Assembly (NCBI GenBank): GCA_022353185.1
Contig: JAKRWB010000081.1
Location: 1-11,274, forward strand
Direction: 5' to 3'
From: ANME-2 cluster archaeon
Lineage (GTDB): Archaea; Halobacteriota; Methanosarcinia; Methanosarcinales; Methanocomedenaceae
Length of the DNA stretch: 11,274 nucleotides
Each line of letters starts with the position of its first letter. Position 1 is the first letter of the stretch. Below the pieces are notes generated by a model. The model was not told where the DNA came from. It searched no databases and was given only the letters and a program-made list of their open reading frames with translations. This document shows, piece after piece, positions 6,476 through 11,274 of the stretch. Both the position numbers and the translations under genes were made by a program.

Positions 6476-6486
6476 TATTTAAATAT
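6476..6486 (-). promoter_or_regulatory. TATA box of the putative toxin-antitoxin operon
   Basis: TATTTAAATAT is centred about 26 nt from the first ATG at 6455, the spacing expected when transcription starts at or next to the start codon. There is no ribosome-binding sequence between. The inverted repeat copy (6487-6519) lies immediately upstream, where a regulator or the BRE-binding factor TFB would contact. Confidence 0.6.
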
Positions 6487-6519
6487 GCGCCTGAATTTCA
6501 ATTTGAAGATTGTTGTTTC
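6487..6519 (-). repeat. Diverged, inverted copy 3 of the dispersed repeat
   Basis: GCGCCTGAATTTCAATTTG followed by AAGATTGTTGTTTC aligns to the reverse complement of 5679-5712 with one single-base gap. The first six bases GCGCCT are identical, and 11 of 14 match in the AAAATTATTGTTCC part. Overall identity is roughly 70% over about 33 bp. It faces copy 2, so the two-gene module between 5723 and 6455 is bracketed by inverted repeats. The similarity is clear at the outer end but degenerates inward. Confidence 0.5.
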
Positions 6520-6550
6520 GGCTTTTTATAGGCTTTCAGAGCATGAATCT

Positions 6551-6640
6551 GCTATTTATTTAAGTCAACGACCCCCTGCTGGAAGCAGGAGGCATCCTGC
6601 AGGGTGCATGAAAGTTTTATTGTTTTTTCGGTTGTTATTG
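6551..6640 (+). ncRNA. GC-rich multi-hairpin segment, possible small RNA or IS200/IS605 end remnant
   Basis: In AT-rich surroundings, 6574-6607 packs alternating CCTGC/GCAGG blocks. CCTGCT 6575-6580 pairs with AGCAGG 6584-6589 (loop GGA). GCAGGA 6585-6590 pairs with TCCTGC 6595-6600. CCCTGC 6574-6579 can instead pair with GCAGGG 6599-6604. CCTGCAGG 6596-6603 is a palindrome. These pairings exclude each other. A TATA-like TTTATTTAA lies at about 6553-6561, and T-rich runs (6613-6650) follow. It could be a short structured RNA or a leftover right end of an IS200/IS605-type (TnpB) element, which carry such hairpins. No transposase is present. Assignment uncertain. Confidence 0.35.
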
Positions 6641-6752
6641 TTTTTATTAATTAAATGGAGCACGAAATTAATACAATAATGATTAAAAGAATCAGTTATT
6701 GGTTATGATAAGGAGTATTAAGCAGCATTTAGAAATGAATGAGTAGAAAAGC

Positions 6753-6760
6753 TTTAATAT
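6753..6760 (+). promoter_or_regulatory. TATA-like box of the Mrr-N-like gene
   Basis: TTTAATAT lies about 25 nt before the ATG at 6782, with no ribosome-binding motif between (AATAAATTTTT), so the transcript is probably leaderless. The surrounding DNA is strongly AT-rich, which lowers the significance of the match. Confidence 0.4.
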
Positions 6761-6781
6761 GTTTTAAATCAATAAATTTTT

Positions 6782-7285
6782 ATGGGCAGATATTGGACTG
6801 TAAGAATGAGACCAGATGTGGAAACGGATCCAGACGACGATTTCTGGAAAACTGGACAGAATGAAGGTTTTGTTGGTATTGGCTGGTCTGATCTTGGGGA
6901 TATGACAGACTTTTCTGAAAACGATAAAGATGCATTGGTTGAAAAACTCAAAGAAACTTATAAAAACTATTCGGATAAAAAAAAAGCTATAACTGCTGCA
7001 AGTACGATACTCAGATTTTTACATCATATTGATATTCATGATTTTGTTATATTGCCTACTTATCCCAAAGAAGGCATTGTTTATTTAATAGGAAGGGTGA
7101 AAAAACCTGCTAAATATAATGAAAAGCACGAATTAATGACAAGAAATGTTGAATGGATAAAGAAAGTTCCAAGAGAAAGACTTTCTAACCAACTTAAAAA
7201 ATCTCTAAATGGACGGCTTACTATTTTCAATGTTGACAAACATGAAAAAGAAATTGAACTATATATAAAAGGAAAAAATGTATAA
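6782..7285 (+). CDS. Stand-alone Mrr-type restriction N-terminal-like (PUA-like) domain protein
   Basis: This 167-aa protein resembles the N-terminal recognition module of Mrr-family restriction endonucleases. It has YWTVRM at 4-9, FVGIGWSDLGDMTDF at 30-44, a helical segment ending AASTILRFLHHIDIHDFVILP (72-92), YLIGRVKKPAKY (101-112), RNVEWIKKVPRERLS (121-135) and SLNGRLTIFNV (141-151). In full enzymes this is followed by a PD-(D/E)xK nuclease and a total length near 300-330 aa. Here translation stops at TAA right after the domain. I see no nuclease-like frame in the next 370 nt. It may be a free modified-DNA reader, a regulator, or a truncated restriction gene. The gene is AT-rich, lies among repeats and has no obvious operon partner. 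Domain identity is moderately certain; function is inferred. Confidence 0.65.
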   Translation: MGRYWTVRMRPDVETDPDDDFWKTGQNEGFVGIGWSDLGDMTDFSENDKDALVEKLKETYKNYSDKKKAITAASTILRFLHHIDIHDFVILPTYPKEGIVYLIGRVKKPAKYNEKHELMTRNVEWIKKVPRERLSNQLKKSLNGRLTIFNVDKHEKEIELYIKGKNV

Positions 7286-7659
7286 AACTCTACAAATAAA
7301 ACTTTCTCCACTTCTGACATAAAGAATGTACTTAGTTACTGCATAATCATGTGATTTTGTTTGATTTGAAATATTTATTCGTGCTCAATTTTTTTGCACC
7401 ACAATTGTTTACTTTGAATCAAGATATTCTAACGGATGCACAAGGACGCCTAATGGACGCAGTCACTATACCCCGGACTTAAGTACCGTAGGCCTGTATA
7501 TAATACCTGCCACCCGTTTTTCCATCTTGTCCGTCAATATAGATTTTCATATTTATTTTTATTGCCTCCCCTTTTCACAATAATAGACATATCCATGATT
7601 ATAAGGCACTTTGAGACCTTAAGTGCAAACTTGTATAGAAGAGATAAAATAACAACATA
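7286..7659. other. AT-rich intergenic region without a recognisable gene
   Basis: Neither strand shows a convincing reading frame. Notable elements are a T7 run at 7389-7395 enclosed by GTGC (7381-7384) and GCAC (7396-7399), a possible terminator of the Mrr-N-like gene. Three short GGAYGC units at 7434-7460 (GGATGC, GGACGC, GGACGC) lie in a locally GC-richer patch (7430-7520). A TATATAATA stretch near 7496-7504 has no gene positioned downstream to use it. The GC-richer patch could be an eroded gene fragment, but no motif is readable. Confidence 0.5.
7606..7626. promoter_or_regulatory. Operator-like dyad upstream of the small ORF/FAD oxidoreductase operon
   Basis: GCACTT (7606-7611) and AAGTGC (7621-7626) form a 6-bp inverted repeat with a 9-nt spacer, about 35-55 nt before the ATG at 7660. 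An overlapping AAGG/CCTT pair (7603-7606, 7617-7620) could compete. A TATA-like TTGTATAG follows at 7630-7637. Position and symmetry fit a regulator site, but no regulator is identified. Confidence 0.35.
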
Positions 7660-7773
7660 ATGAAATATAAGACAATTAGTGGTTCAATGAATGATCTAAT
7701 TGAAACTTTTCGGACACTGGGTATGACAGGTTATGAAGCAAAACGCATCTCATTAAGGTGGAATAAAAAATGA
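7660..7773 (+). CDS. 37-codon ORF resembling a TrmB N-terminal fragment, coupled to the FAD oxidoreductase
   Basis: ATG 7660 to TGA 7771-7773. The TGA overlaps the next gene's ATG (7770) as ATGA. Residues 11-32 (NDLIETFRTLGMTGYEAKRI) resemble the opening helices of TrmB-type regulators, whose usual form is 'LxxLGLTxYEAkvYlaL'. The rest of a TrmB protein (winged helix and sugar-binding part) is missing. It is either a leader peptide whose translation feeds ribosomes to the oxidoreductase, or the stub left by a deletion. The downstream gene's ribosome-binding site AGGTGG (7756-7761) lies within it. No Shine-Dalgarno precedes its own ATG; an internal ATG at 7687 is an alternative start. Confidence 0.4.
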   Translation: MKYKTISGSMNDLIETFRTLGMTGYEAKRISLRWNKK

Positions 7774-9254
7774 ATAAGTATGACGTCATAGTTGTAGGTG
7801 CAGGGATTAGCGGACTTCTGGCTGCGCTCACACTGTCAAAACATGGTAAAAGAGTGTTGGTGCTCGAAAAAACGGGGCAGGTAGGTGGAAATTGCAATAG
7901 TTACATGGTGGATGATTATCAGGTAGATACCGGTGCCCATGCCATCACGCATCTTGCAGTTGGACCATTGAAGAGGCTGATGGATAACTATTTTGATTTC
8001 GTGCCAGTGTTTGAGAATTTTGGGAATTATTTTATCAGAACAGAAGACAGTTTCCAGAAGGTCCCATCGAATTTGAGGGAATTAATCACATACGACATTG
8101 TTCCAAAAAAAGACAGGCTTGTGCTGTCACAGGCAGCCACAAAAGCTCTTACGCTATCAATTTTTGGTATAGACCTCTCTAAACAATCGGTGTATGATTC
8201 ACTGCCGCGAACCCTGTCAAAGGATACATATGAACTTGTCAACGCAATATCATATTTCCTGTCAGGGAAATCTATGAAGGAGACATCTATTCACAGGATG
8301 CTGACCGGCAGCAGTTTCATACGCGACAGTGTCACACAGGAGCACTTTGAAAGTGTGGTGGGGCCGAAAGAAATGCCGCAGCATACTGAATCTATTCTTC
8401 AGTCCGTATTACGCTCTAATCTTCATACATCATTGGGGTTAAAATTATCAGGGATATTGGAATCATCATTTCAAATCAAAAGCACAATTCCAAACCCGCT
8501 TGCATCGATCGGTAGGTTTGCAGTTAATAGTGATACTGCCCAAGCTCAAGGGTATCCGCGTAAAGGGCTCAAATCATTGTTAAATGCTGTTCTATACTCC
8601 CTTCCGGAAACGGTTGAAATGCAGACTCAGTGTGAGGTAAAACGCATCCTTACAAATGAGGGGGGGGTCATAGGTGTAGAAGCAGACCAGGCTTACTATG
8701 CCGATCTTGTGGTCTACACAGGGTTTGCAAAGAATCTGCCTGATATTGTTGAAGACCTGCCAAGATCTTATGTTAACTATCTTGGCGGAATTGACCAGAC
8801 CAAGAGCCTGACTGTTTGGTTAGGCCTTGACAGGAAGATGGACGAGTTCAAATATATGGGTTCTGAGATATGGTTCAAAGACACCCCATACTGGGCAATG
8901 CCGATAAGTAATTTCGACTCATCTCTTGCACCAAAGGGAAAACAGCTCGTAGGGTTTGTGTTTGTGATGGATGAGAACAAATCTGAAGATTCAGTTATAA
9001 AGAAGGCGTATGATACTGTTTACCGTGCCGTGCCATCCATAGAAAGACATGTTGAGATGCAGCATGAGCAGATCACAATTCCTGAAAAAGCGGCTGTCAC
9101 CATTAATGGAAAAATCGCAGATATAAGGACACCAATCAAAAACCTGTATCTGGCCGGCACGGATACGGATAGCCGGAGTATGGGTATAACCCGCGCTGCG
9201 TATTCGATCATAGAGATGCTGGGTGCGTTGAACGAAGACAGGAACCTGCACTAA
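7770..9254 (+). CDS. FAD-dependent oxidoreductase of the phytoene desaturase/carotenoid isomerase family
   Basis: This 494-aa protein has an N-terminal dinucleotide-binding fold, YDVIVVGAGISGLLAALTLS (4-23), with G10/G12/G15 and the ribose-binding E33 in LVLEK, then GQVGGNCNS (36-44). It closes with LYLAGTDTDSRSMGITRAAY, the C-terminal FAD contact typical of COG1233 (CrtI/CrtISO/phytoene dehydrogenase family). Length is normal for that family. There are no clear membrane helices, but family members work on membrane lipids. The substrate cannot be read from sequence: polyprenoid desaturation, saturation or isomerisation are all possible, and no other carotenoid gene is present. Start ATG 7770 is fixed by AGGTGG at 7756-7761. 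A run of eight G (8660-8667) is in frame on both sides. The gene converges on leuC/hacA across a strong inverted repeat. Confidence 0.85.
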   Translation: MNKYDVIVVGAGISGLLAALTLSKHGKRVLVLEKTGQVGGNCNSYMVDDYQVDTGAHAITHLAVGPLKRLMDNYFDFVPVFENFGNYFIRTEDSFQKVPSNLRELITYDIVPKKDRLVLSQAATKALTLSIFGIDLSKQSVYDSLPRTLSKDTYELVNAISYFLSGKSMKETSIHRMLTGSSFIRDSVTQEHFESVVGPKEMPQHTESILQSVLRSNLHTSLGLKLSGILESSFQIKSTIPNPLASIGRFAVNSDTAQAQGYPRKGLKSLLNAVLYSLPETVEMQTQCEVKRILTNEGGVIGVEADQAYYADLVVYTGFAKNLPDIVEDLPRSYVNYLGGIDQTKSLTVWLGLDRKMDEFKYMGSEIWFKDTPYWAMPISNFDSSLAPKGKQLVGFVFVMDENKSEDSVIKKAYDTVYRAVPSIERHVEMQHEQITIPEKAAVTINGKIADIRTPIKNLYLAGTDTDSRSMGITRAAYSIIEMLGALNEDRNLH

Positions 9255-9258
9255 GGTA

Positions 9259-9306
9259 GGTTTATTGTTAGGTAAGTTCGCTTATATTAATCCTAACAAT
9301 AAAACC
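9259..9306. terminator. Bidirectional terminator hairpin between convergent genes
   Basis: GGTTTATTGTTAGG (9259-9272) and CCTAACAATAAAACC (9292-9306) are reverse complements except for one bulged base, with a 19-nt loop (9273-9291). The element fills almost the whole 60-bp gap between the two convergent stop codons, so it can end transcription from both sides. Confidence 0.65.
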
Positions 9307-9314
9307 AGTCCCGG

Positions 9315-10592
9315 TTAAACCTTTCTCGGGTCGGTTATCTCACCAGTAAGTGCGGATGCCGCCGCAGTGGCAGGTGATGACAGGTACACGAATGCTTTGG
9401 CACTGCCCTGCCTGCCCTGGAAGTTGCGGTTAGATGTTGCAAGTCCCACCTCGCCGTCACCCAGCAGCCCGAAACTGCCGCCCATGCATGGTCCGCAGCA
9501 AGGACTCTCCACAATGGCCCCCGCTTCCATGAACTGCTCGACCAGCCCGGCACGCAGCACTTTCATGTATTCTGTGCGGGATGCAGGAATGACCAGCAGT
9601 CTCACGCCTTTAGCCACGGGCTCGTCGCCCATGATATCTGCTACGATCTTGATATCCTCGAACCTGCCGTTGGTACATGAACCCACCAGCACCTGGTCGA
9701 TGTGGGTGCCTTCCACTTCTTCCACGGATTTCACGTTATCCACATTGTGGGGACACGCCACCTGTGGGGACAGGTCTGAAATGTCATACTCGTGATACTG
9801 TTCATATTCGCAGTCCTCATCGCTTTTCCAGTAAGGGTCCAGGGTGAAGCCGGGTATGCGCTGTTTCAGGTAATCCTCGGTAATGGCGTCGGGTTCGATG
9901 ATGCCGGCTTTGCCCCCCATCTCGATAGCCATGTTGCTAATGGTCATGCGCTGGCTGATATCCAGGCTTCTGATAGCCTCGCCACCGTATTCTGCTGCCA
10001 TGTACATGGCACCGTCGGCACCCACATCACCGATGAGGTGCAGGATAATGTCTTTGCTGTACACTTTATCCGGCAGTCGTCCGTTCACTTCGAACCTGAT
10101 GGTCTGTGGCACCTTGAACCACAATTTACCTGTGGCAAACACGGCAGCCATGTCAGTACTGCCGATACCTGTGGAGAATGCTCCCAGTGACCCGTATGCG
10201 CAGGTGTGGCTGTCACTGCCCACTATCAGGTCACCGGGTTTAGCCCAGCCTTTTTCCGGTACTACCTGGTGGCATACACCTTCAAAGATATCATAGTTAG
10301 TGATACCCTGCTCGGTTGCGAACTGCCTGAGCATGATGTGGTTCTGGGCTGCATTCAATGAATCAGCAGGTACCTGATGGTCGAACAGAATAACTATTTT
10401 CTCTGGGTCCCAGACCTTTGGGTCGGGTTTGTCCTTCATTATCTCCCTGAAGCCCTGTACGGCCAGAGGTCCGGTGATGTCATGGGTCATGGCGCAGTTT
10501 ATGTCTGCCATGACGAACTCATCTGCATAGACGGTTCTGCCTGAAGCTTTTGAAAAAATCTTCTCTGTAATGGTAAGATTATCAGCGGTCAT
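9315..10592 (-). CDS. 3-isopropylmalate dehydratase / homoaconitase large subunit (LeuC/HacA type)
   Basis: This 425-aa aconitase-family large subunit is of the archaeal length class (about 420). Cluster ligands are C306 in VGSCTNGR and C366 and C369 in CCGPCMGG. Other signatures are MTHDIT (35-40), FDHQVP (70-75), VGSDSHTCAYGSLG (124-137), TGIGSTD (141-147) and the substrate/product arginines in SNRNFQGR (387-394). The enzyme holds a [4Fe-4S] cluster and isomerises a 2-isopropylmalate-like acid by dehydration and rehydration. It works with a separate small subunit not present in the window. In methanogens two paralogues exist, one for leucine and one (homoaconitase) for coenzyme B side-chain elongation; the large subunit alone does not tell them apart. 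ATG 10592 has no Shine-Dalgarno, but a TATA box about 29 nt upstream suggests a leaderless or near-leaderless mRNA. Confidence 0.93.
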   Translation of the reverse strand: MTADNLTITEKIFSKASGRTVYADEFVMADINCAMTHDITGPLAVQGFREIMKDKPDPKVWDPEKIVILFDHQVPADSLNAAQNHIMLRQFATEQGITNYDIFEGVCHQVVPEKGWAKPGDLIVGSDSHTCAYGSLGAFSTGIGSTDMAAVFATGKLWFKVPQTIRFEVNGRLPDKVYSKDIILHLIGDVGADGAMYMAAEYGGEAIRSLDISQRMTISNMAIEMGGKAGIIEPDAITEDYLKQRIPGFTLDPYWKSDEDCEYEQYHEYDISDLSPQVACPHNVDNVKSVEEVEGTHIDQVLVGSCTNGRFEDIKIVADIMGDEPVAKGVRLLVIPASRTEYMKVLRAGLVEQFMEAGAIVESPCCGPCMGGSFGLLGDGEVGLATSNRNFQGRQGSAKAFVYLSSPATAAASALTGEITDPRKV

Positions 10593-10616
10593 AGGATGGT
10601 TGTATAGGTGCGGGAG

Positions 10617-10626
10617 TATAATAAAA
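10617..10626 (-). promoter_or_regulatory. TATA box of the leuC/hacA-type gene
   Basis: On the minus strand TTTTATTATA lies about 29 nt before the ATG at 10592, in the 52-bp gap after the membrane-protein gene. The sequence CCTATACAACCATCCT between box and ATG contains no ribosome-binding motif, in line with a leaderless or very short leader. Confidence 0.5.
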
Positions 10627-10644
10627 TTAATGTAGACTGGAAAA

Positions 10645-11274
10645 TTATAATGTCAAAGAGTCAGTATTTTCCCACTGGTCAATCACTTCCTGCTGTCCTA
10701 TCACGTTATACAGTGCAACCACAAAGGTGAACTGCATCAATATCAACAGGTACAGCACTCCCAATGCCACATGACCGTTGGTCAGTACCAGTGAGAACAT
10801 AATACCAAAGAAGTATGGCAGGACATACCCCAACCGTGTATATCGCTTCAACCTCAGGCACACCCGCGCTTCTAATTTGAAAAGCCATCTAACAAGGTCC
10901 CTCATACGCTTTTTCTTACCTAACCTGAAAATGAGGTACACTGGTATGGTGATGAAAAAGAAGTAAAGGAAAATGATTAGTCCATATATCAATATGATCA
11001 GCATGAAGAAGGACATTGGTATCATGATGCCAATGAGGCCCGGTATTTCTTTCAGTTTCACGCCCCTGTGGTCCAGGAATAGTATCATGTTCTTGCCCAG
11101 GCCGGTTTTTTTAAAGAACTGCCTGAGTATCAGGCCAAGCAATGCAAAGACGGGAACGATGATGATTATTGCCCCTATCACAGCATCCAGCGGGTCTTCC
11201 TGATTGCTTATGCCTATGACAAAGGGATATGTGACCAACTGCAGCAGCAGCAGAGCAATGGGGATATTGATATT
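10645..11274 (-). CDS. Multi-pass membrane protein, 5' end outside the window
   Basis: The frame is open from the TAA at 10645-10647 to the window edge, at least 209 codons. A TTG at 11238 could be read as a start, but the twelve codons before it (NINIPIALLLLQ) continue a hydrophobic helix into LVTYPFVIGI, so the true start is probably upstream of the window. Four to six transmembrane helices are visible (for example AVIGAIIIIVPVFALLGLIL, GLIGIMIPMSFFMLIILIYG, IIFLYFFFITIPVYLIFRLG, and two in the C-terminal third). Basic loops (KKKRMRDLVRW, RLKRYTR) predict cytoplasmic faces by the positive-inside rule. It resembles archaeal DUF4389-like membrane proteins in the LGKKKRMRDLVRW loop, but I am not confident of the family. 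Function unknown; no obvious link to leuC/hacA. Confidence 0.75.
   Translation of the reverse strand, partial: NINIPIALLLLQLVTYPFVIGISNQEDPLDAVIGAIIIIVPVFALLGLILRQFFKKTGLGKNMILFLDHRGVKLKEIPGLIGIMIPMSFFMLIILIYGLIIFLYFFFITIPVYLIFRLGKKKRMRDLVRWLFKLEARVCLRLKRYTRLGYVLPYFFGIMFSLVLTNGHVALGVLYLLILMQFTFVVALYNVIGQQEVIDQWENTDSLTL

Noticed and set aside
6485..6679. Plus-strand 64-codon open frame across the hairpin cluster
   Set aside because: It runs through the inverted repeat copy and through mutually pairing CCTGC/GCAGG blocks. The middle of its translation (PPAGSRRHPAG) simply reflects the hairpin bases. No ribosome-binding site precedes it.
7430..7520. GC-richer patch with three GGAYGC units as a gene fragment or tandem repeat
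   Set aside because: The units are too short and irregular for a repeat array, and no frame gives a recognisable peptide.
8660..8667. Possible frameshift at a run of eight G in the FAD oxidoreductase gene
   Set aside because: The reading frame gives sensible family-like sequence on both sides (CEVKRILTNEGGVIGVEADQ), so no frameshift is needed.
9367..10296. Plus-strand open frames (up to 142 codons) opposite the LeuC/HacA gene
   Set aside because: They are shadows of a well-conserved iron-sulphur enzyme. Composition is Pro/Ser/Met-rich with no family resemblance and no start signals.

Overview
The window looks like a euryarchaeal chromosome, most likely a methanogen-related lineage (Methanosarcinales or an anaerobic methane oxidiser). 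The clues are a UPF0058-family protein (an archaeal family), an archaeal-type diadenylate cyclase (DacZ), an archaeal-length 3-isopropylmalate dehydratase/homoaconitase large subunit, TATA/BRE-type promoters, at least three genes whose TATA boxes sit about 25-30 nt before the ATG (leaderless-type starts), and oligo-T tracts as likely terminators. The lineage is an inference; no rRNA or tRNA gene is present to fix it.

Layout. 1-338: one copy of a 50-bp repeat, then a long leader. 339-623 (+): UPF0058 protein, followed by a T-tract. 808-2819 (+): two-gene operon, an AAA ATPase and a PhnP-like metallo-beta-lactamase-fold phosphodiesterase, joined by a 4-nt ATGA overlap. 2825-4539 (-): a second operon, dacZ (c-di-AMP synthase) followed 14 nt later by a TTG-started, lipid- and membrane-anchored surface protein. 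4645-5580 (-): a short M29-type metallopeptidase-like protein.

5.6-7.7 kb is an AT-rich accessory-looking stretch. It holds a ~98-bp imperfect hairpin whose right arm is 90% identical to positions 1-50; an inverted, more diverged copy lies at 6487-6519. Between these copies is a two-gene module (unknown 126-aa protein plus an AbrB/MazE-like DNA-binding protein) that looks like a toxin-antitoxin pair. Next come a GC-rich cluster of mutually exclusive hairpins and a stand-alone protein resembling the N-terminal sensor domain of Mrr-type restriction enzymes, with no nuclease attached.

7660-9254 (+): a 37-codon reading frame resembling the start of a TrmB-type regulator, overlapping by ATGA a phytoene-desaturase-family FAD oxidoreductase. 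A strong inverted repeat (9259-9306) separates this from the convergent LeuC/HacA gene (9315-10592, -). The right edge cuts a multi-pass membrane protein (-).

The core genes cover leucine/coenzyme B-type chain-elongation chemistry, second-messenger signalling, proteolysis and redox or lipid chemistry. The most unusual material is the repeat-flanked 5.6-7.8 kb interval.
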